Shown piece by piece: positions 31,346-43,600 of a stretch of DNA of 64,000 nucleotides. The notes under the pieces were generated by a model that was not told where the DNA came from, ran no database searches, and worked only from the letters and a program-made list of their open reading frames with translations. The position numbers were made by a program, and so were the translations under genes. Source of the stretch: Aurelia coerulea (lineage: Eukaryota > Cnidaria > Scyphozoa > Semaeostomeae > Ulmaridae); contig CM076956.1 in assembly GCA_039566865.1 (NCBI GenBank), positions 13,465,511-13,529,510 of the forward strand. Reading direction: 5' to 3'. Numbering within the stretch: the first letter of the stretch is position 1; each line of letters opens with the position of its first letter.

Positions 31346-32270
31346 CTTTTGAGATCTCACAAAGTAATTTAGGAGCCCTTTAGACAAAACGAAATAAACC
31401 CTACACTTCCAACATAACAAATATGAGAAACGCATAAGAAACTATTGGTAGCAAAATGGCCCAAAAATTTAAGAAACTGCCTACCAACACCGGACCTTAG
31501 TTTCTTATAAAAAGATGAGTGTAGATTTATGGTGTCCAAGTGCTCATGCTCGTCCAAATCAAACCAATTTTTTAACTTTCCAGTCGCAGTCTCATAGAAA
31601 CAGGAAAATTCACCAACAATTAACGAAACAGGAAAACTTGCAGATGAAAATATCTTCTTTAGATAAAGTAAATAAACACACACATCTGTGCTCTAAATGT
31701 CTGATCTCAACCTAAATCCCTTGCAAGATTTGCTGAAATACTATTCCTTATTTTCGCTTCTGTCGTTATGTTGGTAGAAAAATGATGAACTCAGTGATCG
31801 ACACTAGTTTGATGAAACAGGCATGATGCTTGTCATTCTAGCTACTTCTCAGAGAAAAGCAAAGTGGTCTGAAAGGAAAGTTTTCTTGTGGTTCAGAACA
31901 GGAAAATAAGAGTAGCACCCCCTCTAAACACCGGAGCGCGGAACCGGGAACAGAATAAGGTTCTTATGACCCTGAAACGTGCTATGAACTGATGCGATAT
32001 CATCGGGAATTTTTGTTTAAGGTGATGGTGGAGCAGATCCAGACTTGCATATCCAGCTCTTGAGTTAAGATGGCTATTTATCTTATCTCCGTCAACTAAG
32101 TTTAAAACAAATAAGAAATTAGTTAAATGCAGTTGTATTTAAAACCAAATCAAACCTGTAGGTAATGCAATGAAATTTGGTGTTGTTGTGTTAGTTTACC
32201 TGATCTTGAAGCATTCTCCCAATTGCAATGAAAAGATGATAAATCCAATATTTACCCAGTTCTTATCTTC

Positions 32271-32527
32271 AAAGGGATGGCTCAGTGGTAGCGCATTTGA
32301 CTACCAATCTGAGCAAGGAGCGCCGAGGGTTGGTGTTCGAGTCTACCCCCGCCCTGTCGAATTTTCTGCAGTGACGAGAGTCTCTTCTCTAACTCACTGC
32401 AATTCCACGCTAAGGGAATCACGAGGTGTTGGTACATCGAGAGGAAAAACCAGGAAACTGTTCGATTCGATAGCGTCCCAGCGTCGAGAAACTACCTCCG
32501 TATGCTAGGTAGAAATATGGAGAAAAT
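32271..32527 (+). mobile_element. tRNA-derived SINE, copy 1
   Basis: A-box TGGCTCAGTGGT at 32,278-32,289, B-box-like GGTGTTCGAGTCTACC from about 32,332; the tail shares ATTCCA-GCTAA-GGAATCACGA-GTG and ACATCGAGAGGAA and GGTAGAAATAT-GA-AAAAT with the copy at 43,879-44,122. The tRNA-like head plus a conserved unrelated tail defines a SINE rather than a tRNA gene. Confidence 0.8.
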
Positions 32528-33069
32528 CTTTAAAGGACAAACCTGAGGTTGCTTCAAATGAAACAAGCTGGCCTTTCATCAAAGATAATTGCTTATATCA
32601 ACATCTCTCTTTTTACGCTTTTGACAGTCGTTATCTGAAGATAAATCGGCCAGCAATTTAGCCCCAAAGCTTTCATAATCAAATTCTATCAGTGTATCTT
32701 GTCGCCCAAACGTTTTTTACCAGGTATAAAAAAGGCTGCTTCATAATCGTACTCACTTAGGACTGTCATTCAGCCTTTTGGGTCTATTTTCTACATGAGG
32801 ATAGGGGAAGATGAAATTTGGGGGAAAAACGTGAAAAAACCCATTGTTTACACATTTTTTTCCCGACTTAAATTTAAATTTTCAAATTTTTCTAACATTT
32901 GGGAGTTATAGAGAGCTACAGGCTTTGAAACATCTAAATATTCTTTGTGATTCTGGCACTTTCCATCTGTGTAGAATATGCTTGGTTCGAGTCATCTGAC
33001 CACCTGTGGGATTTGGGTCTCTTGTCTTTGATCTAAAGATTTTTCTATCCATATGAAATGCACTCATTT

Positions 33070-33230
33070 TTTATAAGAAACCGCTTATAAGAAACAGTAG
33101 GCTCGATTTTTTGAAAGTTAAGAAACGACCCTACCTGAATTGAAAAAGCTAAGAAACTTTTGTAATTTATAATTTTGATTTTCCTGTCGCACTCAAAAAT
33201 ATTTTGATAGTGTACAGTTATAGCAACTGA
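33070..33230. repeat. Uninterrupted copy of the 31.0-kb repeat (empty site)
   Basis: Keeps ATAAGAAACCGCTTATAAGAAAC, GTAGGCTCGATTTTTTGAAAG, TTAA (33,118-33,121) and the downstream blocks without the 31,070-31,199 insertion. Confidence 0.8.
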
Positions 33231-33535
33231 GGGCGGGCAGCTTGGCGTCGGTCATAAGCCACTGGGGACTCTTCCAGCAGAAAGGATACTACGAGCAAGA
33301 TTTTGTCGTGTTGTAAAGTCGTTTCTTCTAATTGTCATTCCTTGGTTCCACATTTTAGATGGAGGGCAGGAGTCATTTGAAGCCTCTTTTGGCCCCCGCC
33401 ATGGACAACAAACGAGGGAATGAATGAAAAATAATCTGATGTTATAAGACAAGAATTGCCAAGAGTCGCAAGAGATTGCGTCCTCTTCTTGTTGGTAGCA
33501 CATAGGAAACAGCCAAAATCAATTCAGTTGAAATC

Positions 33536-34711
33536 ATGGAGGCGAAGCTTGATAAAGGCCTTAAATTTCTTCAGAGCTTGAAATCTGAGTTCGAGACAGC
33601 GAACAAGCAACTTTGCACAATCGAACGAAATTCAAACGAAGGAGTGAAGTACATGGTTTGGCACAAGGAGCGCAAAGAAAAGATGACAGTCTTCGTTCGT
33701 GTAAGTTTTGTAAGTGTTGGGGACATTGATGCCGTCAAACAAGAATTTCGTTGTGAATTCTACTTGAATTTGAAATGGGAAGAGCCTGAGTTTAAGGGCG
33801 TATCCGACGCAGCACAAATTGACTGGAATTCGTCCTGGGACCCTGGCATGTACATTGTGGATGCCGTTAGTTATGACATTTATGAGCGACACCAAACTTT
33901 GCAGATGTCAAAGAGACTAGGAGGAATCCCTTTTGTCAGGCAGTATTACCACATCAAAGGAACGTTCAAAGAAGTGCTGGAGGTGAACAATTTCCCGTTC
34001 GACTATCAAGACTTGGCGTTGATGCTAACATCCAATTGGCATGCCGAGCATCTTGTTTTTGCCAAGGACCAGGAGCAGGATGACAATATTCATACGTGGA
34101 ATTTCACCGCTCAACAAGAATGGAATCTTCGACCCCACGTATTGGCAGAAAGCAAAACCTTACTTCCAGCTCCTCCCGGTTCTTCTCCAAATTCCTATCC
34201 GCAGTATCGTATACGGATAAATGTCATGCGCTACTATTCTTTTCACCTCACAAATGTAGCGCTCATCATGTGCCTTATAACCATGCTCACCTTTACATCG
34301 TTTACAGTGGAAGCGGATGCCGTTGGCGATCGTATACAGATTGTCCTCACACTACTTTTGACGTCAATTGCATTCAAATACTACGTCCAACAGTTCCTTC
34401 CAACAGTCTCATACACAACGTTTCTTGATAAATATATCATGACCTGTATGGGATTCCAGTTCTTCATGGCGATCTTCAGCGGCGTTTCAGGTATGACGCA
34501 TGGCCACACTGATGTTCATGGTCTGTTCGAATGGAACTCTTTTGCAATCGCTGTCATCGTCTTCCTGTTGATACACGTCGTGTTTGGATCTCTTAGCTAC
34601 CATCACCTTGCAGAAGCCAAAGCGAGTATGAAGAGAGATGAGAGTGCATACAAAGACAGCAAAATCAAGAAACAGGAATCAAGAAACAGGAGTTCCAGAA
34701 TGCCACCATGA
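33536..34711 (+). CDS. Pentameric ligand-gated ion channel subunit lacking the Cys-loop
   Basis: 391 aa in one uninterrupted exon; ATG 33,536 is preceded by an in-frame TAG at 33,503. Ligand-binding domain about 50-230: VFVRVSFVSVGDID, W81, W97 and W101 region, then NNFPFDYQDLAL (151-162), the Cys-loop core in which the flanking cysteines are absent (only C27 and C73 lie in the extracellular part). Four TM helices: M1 about 235-257, M2 about 261-288, M3 about 294-318, M4 about 332-357. The M3-M4 loop is only about 14 residues, and the M2-M3 linker LPTVSYTTFLD resembles, from memory, that of bacterial GLIC. A signal peptide is not visible. Family role: ligand-opened ion pore in the plasma membrane; ligand and ion selectivity cannot be read here. 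The lack of introns may reflect retroposition or transfer. Confidence 0.8.
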   Translation: MEAKLDKGLKFLQSLKSEFETANKQLCTIERNSNEGVKYMVWHKERKEKMTVFVRVSFVSVGDIDAVKQEFRCEFYLNLKWEEPEFKGVSDAAQIDWNSSWDPGMYIVDAVSYDIYERHQTLQMSKRLGGIPFVRQYYHIKGTFKEVLEVNNFPFDYQDLALMLTSNWHAEHLVFAKDQEQDDNIHTWNFTAQQEWNLRPHVLAESKTLLPAPPGSSPNSYPQYRIRINVMRYYSFHLTNVALIMCLITMLTFTSFTVEADAVGDRIQIVLTLLLTSIAFKYYVQQFLPTVSYTTFLDKYIMTCMGFQFFMAIFSGVSGMTHGHTDVHGLFEWNSFAIAVIVFLLIHVVFGSLSYHHLAEAKASMKRDESAYKDSKIKKQESRNRSSRMPP

Positions 34712-34782
34712 AAAAAGGACAACATAGTATGAGCTCAAAACGTTGTTTATATTTTATAAACGCTGCTCAAGCCACTATGGGG

Positions 34783-34836
34783 TAGCCTGCGTGCAGACCC
34801 AATATTCTGAAGAATATTGGGTCTGCGCGCAGGCTA
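34783..34836. repeat. Strong 26-bp hairpin downstream of the channel gene
   Basis: TAGCCTGCG-GCAGACCCAATATTCT and its inverse (one mismatch) with a 2-nt loop, 72 nt after the channel stop codon. It could form in the 3' UTR, or be a tiny foldback element. Confidence 0.65.
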
Positions 34837-36167
34837 CTATGGGGCTGTTTATATCAGAGTTTCAGCCCGTTTGTAATATAACTGGGCTGAAATTTGCACC
34901 CATCATATGGTGGTTTCAGCCAGGGTTGACACATATTTTGCGAGGTAAATGATTTCAAAATAGCATGCACATGCTTCAGTAATTTCAGCCCGGTCGAAAA
35001 TTGTGTTCTGCAGTTATATGGAAATCTATTGATTGAGCTGAAATCCTTGCACGTTTGTCAAAAGTGAGCTGAGATTTCAACGCGGCAAACCTTGCTGAAA
35101 CTTTTATCATTTAATCGTAACTTGGTTTTGCAACGCTTTCACCATAAAACCATAGGCTCACCTTTCATGCAATCAGCCGCTAAGAAACAACAACAAGCCT
35201 TGAGCTCGAAAGCTAACATTATAAATGCACATTTTCGGAACACATCTGGAGGCTATAATGGAAAATCCACTCTCGTTTAATTTGACTAAAGTTTTTATAG
35301 TAATTAATCGTAAAATTTGTGTACATCTGCATTTGAAATAAGCAATTGAGTTAAACCCGCAAAGTAAGAACTTTCTACTTCTGAGAACATATAGAGGCTG
35401 AAATTTCTTTGTCTGTCCCGATTAAAAGGTATCCTCTGAGTACTCAAGGAAAAATTTTCTTCCAGATAAGGGAAATGCGTGACATTCCCTGAAGAACTTA
35501 TGTACACTGTAGGTTGACTGTCGGAACTTTATCAGACTGAACTCGTAAATTCAGGTTCCTATTTTTTAGTTTTTGCAGTGACTCGGTAAACAAAGGAAAT
35601 AATTGGTAACAATAGCATCCGCTGCATTTGATACCTTGCCAGTATAATATGGTACGCGCCCGTATACAAGGAATTTCTACGGCGTATTAGTCTATCCACA
35701 ACTGTAAACAAAAGCTCGAAAGATGCCCTGAAGTATAGATAGCTATATGATCAATTTTCTCGTGTCTCCTCCTGACAAACTCATTCGCATGCACAGCTTG
35801 TGGGTTAGCCATCGAGGTTTCGGGGCATCGGCTAATCGGCTGTAGAAATCCTTTTCTTTGCAATCGCTAAACATTTTGTACCGGCGTGTTAATCAAAAGC
35901 AACGCAAGCTTTTATCAGAAATCCTGTCTTTCTTGAATCTAGGTTTTTATATGCGGGTTTTAACGTATCTTTAACTATAATCAAAAGCTGTGCTTAATTG
36001 CTGACATAATTATATTTAATACTGTGGTGTGAACAATGATATATGTTTGATGAAGAAATTTGTTTATCTGCCGTCTCTCTTCTTCATTACGTGATATAAA
36101 GTTGTTCAATATGATCTTCATATCTATTGCTAGTGATTTGTAGACAGATTGGTTGGGGACTTGATTA
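34837..36167. other. Intergenic, no recognised gene
   Basis: Repeated TTTCAGCCC(G) words near 34,860-35,090 suggest a decayed repeat; similar words occur near 20,175-20,200. Nothing else supportable. Confidence 0.4.
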
Positions 36168-36660
36168 GGGACAGGCCATTAGTTCTTGCCTGGGAGGGGG
36201 TGGAAGATATCTGGGAGGGGGTGCCAAAATTTTACCTACTTAAAGAGAGGGGGGATAAAAATAACGCACATTTTAGGGAGGAGGTATGAAAATAGTTTGA
36301 GATACTTTAAGTCCTGTAGAGTTTAAAAGGCTAGTTCTTCAGGAAGTAGGCTCGCTTCTATCTAACACTAGTTCATCTTAAATGCAAGGGCTTGCTCTTT
36401 TCGCATCACATTCGAACTGATATCTTTGTCTCACACACCAGCAGCTGCGACGATGTAAATCTTCATGCAATTTAAATCAAAACAGTATGGTACTATTGCC
36501 ATACATACATGTACTTGGAGGTGGGGGCTGAAAATATTTTCTGCAATATTGGAGGGGGCACCAAAATGTTCAGGAAAATACGAGAGGGGTTACGAAAGTT
36601 CCACCAAATATTTGCAAATGTCTTCCACCCCCTCCCCAGCAAGAATTAATGAACCGTCCC
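36168..36660. mobile_element. TTA-flanked MITE (493 bp)
   Basis: GGGACAGGCCATTAGTTCTTGC at left against GCAAGAATTAATGAACCGTCCC at right, TTA on both sides (36,165-36,167 and 36,661-36,663). The interior repeats GGGAGGGGGTG-type words. No transposase. Confidence 0.75.
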
Positions 36661-36663
36661 TTA

Positions 36664-37188
36664 GTTACTAGTTAATTACCGGTGGGGGACGCAAGCTGTT
36701 GCAAAACTCTTTTTGAGATGAAGCAAAATAATGTGCATTCCTCACATGAAAGTAAACCCTGGCTGGGTGGCCACACTACCACTCTCCTTCGGTGCAATAC
36801 CAACTCCGTTTCCGTTCCTCCCACATTCCTACCAGGAATACAGCCTCTGCGAAGAAAAATGCCATGCAACTGTTAACCCAAATTATAAAAGCGAAACTGG
36901 GACTGTTTTTCTGTTTCGGCGTTCGCGTAAATGAGAAATTTCGAAGTTGATTTTCTTAGGATGTTGCCGACCCATTTATTGGCGATTATATGCGTAATAA
37001 GACTATTTAGAAAGGATTCAGTAAAGAGCATCATTCGTTCCACTGCCTATTTACCATCTGCTGACAAACTGCAAAAAATTGTTGTGATGTTGTGTTGTGG
37101 AGTTTTGCATAGACTTCAAGTCTGTCTCAAATAGATGTCAAGCAATACGAATGTTGGTAGCAAAGCGTTTCTTACCATGATCCTTTGA
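36664..37188. other. Intergenic stretch without recognised features
   Basis: Overlapping short ORFs on both strands without domain signal; no repeat borders found. Confidence 0.35.
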
Positions 37189-37382
37189 GACTGCCTTCAC
37201 ACGATGCTGGCACATTTTGAAAGAGGTGAAAAATGTCACGGTAGCAAAGTTTGAGCTAGCGTTCACACGATACAGGCAAAATGCCGTTTTCAAAATGTGC
37301 CGGTTAGAGTTCCGTGTTCAAAATTTACCGTACATTATTCGCCGTTTTCAAAATGTGGTGCCGGCATCGTGTGAATGCAGTC
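37189..37382. mobile_element. Short TIR MITE (194 bp)
   Basis: GACTGCCTTCACACGATGC-GGCAC at left against GTGCCGGCATCGTGTGAATGCAGTC at right, with internal GCCGTTTTCAAAATGTG repeats. A fragment of the same family (CTGCATTCACACGATATCAAC) occurs in an intron of the phosphoesterase gene at about 44,363-44,415. Confidence 0.75.
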
Positions 37383-37622
37383 TGAGTCTAATAGTAAATC
37401 AACCAATCAAATCAATCGAAATTCTTTGCGACGCAGTGGATCATCGCAAAGATTCTCTGATGCTATATTAAACGTCATATTTTTGATGAGTAATTTCGTG
37501 CCATCGCTAACCTCAACCCGACATCTCCCTATGATTCTATACGTTAAAATTCTAACGGGTGCAAACAGTTTCAATCGACAATATAATCAAACTAGAATGG
37601 GAATAAGGAGTTGATCAAATAG

Positions 37623-37628
37623 TTTATT
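37623..37628 (-). terminator. Polyadenylation signal of the phosphoesterase gene
   Basis: AATAAA on the minus strand, about 43 nt after the stop codon at 37,671. Confidence 0.6.
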
Positions 37629-37670
37629 CTGTACCATACATTTTCAATTCTGTGCAAAAGATCGATGACG

Positions 37671-40600
37671 TCATCCGCCAGTAACTGGGTGCTTCTTATC
37701 ACACTCATCAAAGGCTGTTTTCGTGACATGTTTAATCACACAATATAACTTGAACCTTGAATATGAATCAGGCTGATAATTCACTTGACGATGCTGGATA
37801 TACGTCTGCCAATGTTCGTTTTGAACTGTTTGGTTCACGAGGCTTTCCGTGATTTCTGCCATCACACTTCCTGTGATGAACTGCCTCTCCTTCGGCAAGT
37901 GCTTCATGTATTTGTCATTGAATGAATAATCGAACAGCCACACTGGATGCTTCATTTCTGTGGATAAATTGCAAAGGAGACATTATTAAAAATAATTGAC
38001 TTTCATTCTGGGGGGATATATTGGACACGGGGACGTGCCGCTGATCAGGCTACGCTATTTCAAGTTGTCACTCAAAACCGTTATGATTTTCTCCACGGCA
38101 AGGTATACTTTAAGACTTTTCTCTAGAACAGGGCTTGCATATTCATATGTTTATTCCAAAACAGGGTACGGTTTTAATGTTCTGATGGCCTTACGTCCCC
38201 TCGGGCTTTTCTTTCTATTTACACCATAATAATAGAAGCACAACACTTTCAAAAAGTCTCAGGGCAAGAACCCAATATGTTCGGATACTAACCCGGTTTG
38301 TTGTTTTACGTTTGAGGTCTTTAAAGTGGAACACAGGCTTTACAAGCCGAGCTTGCGCACATTGTGCGTTAAGACCGATAGCTTTAAGAGCGGTTGGTAA
38401 GAGTTTTAATACGTGATAGTTTCTGTTTTGACTCACAACAGCCTATTAAGCATATTTTCTTACTGTCATGTCACCTATAAGTCCATAACAAATCTTGTCC
38501 TGAACAGTATCAGCGGCGACAACAATGCGTCCTAGTGTCGCATTATACAAGGCTTAGGGGAAAACGCACGACATTTGTGACTACAACGACTTATGTTATT
38601 TTAGCTGACGAAGTAAAACTATGAAGATTGCAGTTAAGTCTAACTAGGATTTTCAGGGCGCATAAAGCTCTGCAGAATAAATAGACCAGCATATGAGTCC
38701 GGCAGGTATCAAAACACATGCGATCAAGCTGTACCTGACTGACAGACAAGTTGAAAAGATCAAATCTTTCTGACTGGGATGAAGGTACCTGCCCGTTCAA
38801 CTACTTTCTACCAACAGCCTTGATTGCAATACCGTCAATGAAACGAGTCTTGTGATATTATCAATTGCTTGAAACAAGAATACCATAGTTAGTTACATGG
38901 CTGCGTGATATTTACCCAACATGTAAAGATCTTGTTATATGTTAGGAAATTAATGAGCATTATTCATTACCTTCAACGTAAATCGTCTAATTTAACAGTG
39001 GAACTTGAAGGCCTAATTACTACACTGTTGAAGAAATCTTGAAGGATTTTGCAGCTATGGAAATATAAGTGTGAGTAATAAAAGGTATCAAGAATGGAAT
39101 GGATAGGCAGAAATGCTGCGTTGCTTGACATGAAATAGATAGAGAATCGGCATAATAGATTGAGAACTGTCCGATAAAGAGTCGTTCAAAACCGAAAGCG
39201 ATCCTGAAGAGCTGAAGATTCTCGTAACTACATTTTACAGCCTTATCATCGAGAATACTCTACAAATATAGAAGCTAAACCATATTGGGCATTGGAGATT
39301 TTCAATGTCAATAGGACACCGTTCAACATCGACAATCTGCATAAAGAAGGCAGATTCTGTGTGATAAAGAGATGTTGGCAACAGAAAGAAGCCGACGAGC
39401 TTCAGAAATCCTTGCTATGTATCAAAGGTTTCTGCAAAGGCATTTCTTGGCCTAACCTGGAGACAATATAACGACCAAGGCCCTAGACACATTTAGAAGG
39501 TAAATAGCGTGTGATAGAGAATTTGGCAGCAAAGAGAAAGCAAGAGAGGCCAAGAAAACTCTTGCCATACATCGAATACGTCCAAAGACGCCTTTCATGG
39601 CCTAACCTAGAGGCTATTTAACTCCCAAGACATAGAGAAGCATCTACACTTTACACAGGAAGCCTCTATACGCATATAAGGTAATGACAACTGAGTTTCA
39701 TCTGGCATATCTATTATTGGCTATCGCTGTTGTAAACGCAAATCCTGAGGGTAAACCAAACCTTTACCGAAACTTATCGTTGTTTTGCCAACAGCTTTAC
39801 ACGGAGGAAAGGGAGCTCTGATCTTCAATAATGATATTTCTCGACATATCCTTTGTCGAGATCCAACCAAAAGATCTGACACAGCTACTTATAACGACTG
39901 CAAGTGAATAGAAAAGACACAGGGATAGGAATTACTTTGAAAATGTTTAACACCAACACGAGCAATCTGACGTATGCATATGCCATAATATCGCTTCTCA
40001 TAGCATCAGCTATCATCTCCAAATACAACTATCACCAATTCAAGAACAAAGTACAAGATTCTGCAACCAAAATTCAAAGCAATCGCTATGGAGGCATCCA
40101 ATGTGTTTATAAGGCGATCTACAACAACGTATCATTAGCCTGGGCACTTCATAAAGTGCTTATAAAATGGCAACCTGGGAAAAATTGCTCACGTGATAAT
40201 CAAGACAAAATAGAAATAAAAGATGGCTCAATCCTGCGCGTGCAAGCTTACAGCAATCAAGAACTTGTTACTGCGATGGCACATTATGTTGATAACGAAA
40301 CATACGCGGCAAATTTGCTGCTAACAATTCCTGGAAAGTACATTGTACTCGTTATGTTGACATATGTCAATGGGGACAATCTAGAAACCAGATCTCATGT
40401 TAAACCCATATTGAAGCAGATCCAAGGCAGCCCGTATGAAATAACTGTTTTACCAAATACTATACCTAAAGGCATCACACGATACTGCTCAAAACATGAT
40501 AGTGGTCAAGCGCGCGGTAGATGGGTGAAATGCGGAAACGTTTACGGCGATATTTACCCGCCGTTGGAACGCTGCGGACCATGGGAAAATGACCTTAACT

Positions 40601-43600
40601 TTAATTTTGATCATATTCACGGCTTTCGATGGCTACCGTACGCGTGCCAACTTCACCATTATACGAACGACGAGCTAAAGCGATGCCTTGCAAGGAACCG
40701 TTGGCGTAGTTTGGTGTTTGCCGGAGACTCCCATATGCGGTATCGTGCTTATCATTGGGTGACAAGGCTGTATGGGGCATGCCATACTTGTGCGAAAACC
40801 CATATCAAAATGGTATTCAATAAGATACCACGAATTGAGTGGATATTTGATGCACGGGGAACGAGGCTGCCATTAAATTATGCAAATATTACTCTGCCAT
40901 TTGAGAAATATATTCATCCAAAAGTTCGCCGCTCTAAATTTTCTACTCCGTTTCCGGCAGATGCGATAGCAAGTGATCTCTTTTTAATGAATTTCGGTCA
41001 CTGGGTGCTGCGGGAAAGCACTGATTATGAGTTCATAATGAAGAAACTTACCGCGTATGCGCAAAGCTTAAAGAATATGAAGTCCAGCGGCAAACGTATA
41101 ATTTGGATAAACACTGTGAGTTTACCGTGGCGGTCTGATCCTGCAGTGGTGGAATGGAGAGAAAATACATCACCATCTCGCGTGCGGCAGTTTAACGATT
41201 TAGCGGATAAATTCATGAAGGAATACGGAATTCAATCGGTTGATGCGTTTCAGATTTCCAATGGACGAATCGCTGCAACGCATGATCAAACGCATTACGC
41301 CAAACGATTGCCGGGAAATGATTTTGGAGGTGTTGTTGAAAATGCTATATCAAATTCGGTTATCAACGCTTTGTGCAACCTTGATTAGAATTTAGATGCG
41401 TAAACATAATTTTATAAGTGATGATCCTGGTTTCCCTGTGACTCACCTGGTAAAATCGTTGAAAACAGGTAACCTTTGTTGTTCTCACTCCGATACAAGT
41501 ATTGTTTTCACGTAAATCGTATTGACGATGAACGAATCAACTAGTACATAGAAGTGTATACTTACGAGTTGTTAACACAAGATCCATGAAATATTGCTCA
41601 TAATCAGCGAGAAGGCTTTTGCTTTTGTCCATCGTTACCAGTCTGAATCCTGGGTTGTTCCTATACAGGGGTGTGATTCCGGGCGCGGTCAGCAGGAAAG
41701 AAACTTTATCAGAAGTAACTTTGTCTGTGTCTTTAAACATCTGAAGCCGAATGTCGTCTTTGTGGATATGACCAAATAATTGTCCTGCAAAAAACACAAC
41801 TCAATAGTGGGAATAGTGGAGAAAACATAAGGCTGTTGAGCTCATACTAAATTCATACTTCTTCTTTCGATTTGATTTTGATTGATTTGATTTCATTTTT
41901 TTTACCCATTGTAGCCTCTCAATAAAAGTAATTGATTTACATGCTAAAAACTTACAATAACTAATAATTAACAATATATACAAAATTTGCTTTTAAACCT
42001 AAACTAATTACAATTTGTCATAAATAAACGAAAGAAAAATGAAAAGAATTGTTGAATGATTCATGTTTGCATCTTTTTAAAAGACTTCAGGGTTGAAGAA
42101 TTTCCGACTTCAGTGCCAAGACTGTTTCAAAGTTTGGCACCTCGGTACGCGAAGCATCCCCCCCCCTGCCGATTTTAATAATGGCAACCTGAGATTTCTA
42201 AGAGAACGAAGGGTAGAGTTGTTGACTCTCGTGAACATCTTTCATATAAGAAGGCACGTCCCAATGTAAACTCTCGTCTTCCCTTAAAGGTAATGTGTCC
42301 ATGTAAGTGCAGCGATGGCAAGGAGTGATCTAAGCAGACTGATGACTTACTGGTGATTGCGCCTTCCGAGCTGAAATTTTAGTTTGCATGTGACCATTTA
42401 AATTCTGCCAATCATTGTGTGCCCTTCGAGGCTCTTTGTCAGCATCGTGTCAGCATATTTTAACGAGGGTCTATATGCGGCTGTTTTTACATGGGCACAT
42501 TGCCTTTAATAGTCTCTTTCTGCTGGCAGGTAGAGTGAGTTAGTCTACGTCTCAGCCCCACTTTGTGGCATGCGTTTTTTACAATCGCTATTGACTAATA
42601 CGGCCCCCAGCAACTCATTTGAATGCGATTTCTAACCACTTTGTACTGGTGCGTCAATCAAAAGCATCAGATGCAAAATACACTATATTGCAAATTTGCC
42701 CTCACAAGATTCTTGTAAACAATCAGAAAGCACGGGACAACCCACGCATGTGACAAAAGCCTACAGATTTAATGGCGACCGGTTTCATCGCAGCTTCTAT
42801 GTAAGTTTAATCGCAGTGTTTTCTTGTCTATGTCTATGATATATGATAGAGCTTTTGAGATCCATTAAAAATTTCAAATATTCTGTGTCGAACCAATTAA
42901 ACAAAGCTTCCATCAAAGCTTCGATTACAGGGATTGTTGCAGATACTTTCCATTACTTTTCTCTGTGTCGAATCGTCATTGGCTGTGTTGTGTTTAACCT
43001 AAACACAATCGATGATTTGCCTCGCAGTGCCACGCAGGGGTTGTACAGCCCCTTTAGATTCTTAGTATTTCAGCAAAGTTTGCAAAACTCACCAATAACA
43101 ACATCTTTGTAAGTATTTGTAACCAATCCAATGTACTTTTGGGTGTAGTTCTTTGCCCAGAAACTGCCATGACTTCCTCTTGAATATCCATCAATACTTT
43201 AAAAAATTGGGAATATTGCCATAAGAAAAGGAACAGAACTAACAAATATCCAAATATCTTGAAATGTTGAAATGTCTTCCTTGAAATGAAATTTCAAAAG
43301 TTGAAGGCGTTATAATAAATTCTAATAACTTCCACTGAGGTAGGTCCATGGAGAAGCTTGGTCTTTATAAGCAAATTTCCAGTCAGTGGAATTTTCCTAG
43401 CAGGAGGAATTTTACACATCAAAAAGTCCTCTAACTCTAAATTGCTATGCAATTACAAAGTGACACTTTCTCTTGTAAACAAAAGAACATCCGCCCGCTT
43501 GGAATTTCATTGACGGCAACTGGCCTTAATGCTTTCTATGCAGCAATGGTGGACACTGGTGGGGGGGGGGGCAAGGGGGTAGGATTGTATCCAACAGAAC

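Noticed and set aside
34096..34428. 110-aa ORF inside the channel gene
   Set aside because: Plus-strand shadow frame of the clear channel reading frame.
39904..39942. GTG-initiated 13-residue extension of the PC-esterase
   Set aside because: GTG starts are not expected in an animal nuclear gene; the ATG at 39,943 precedes the membrane anchor well.
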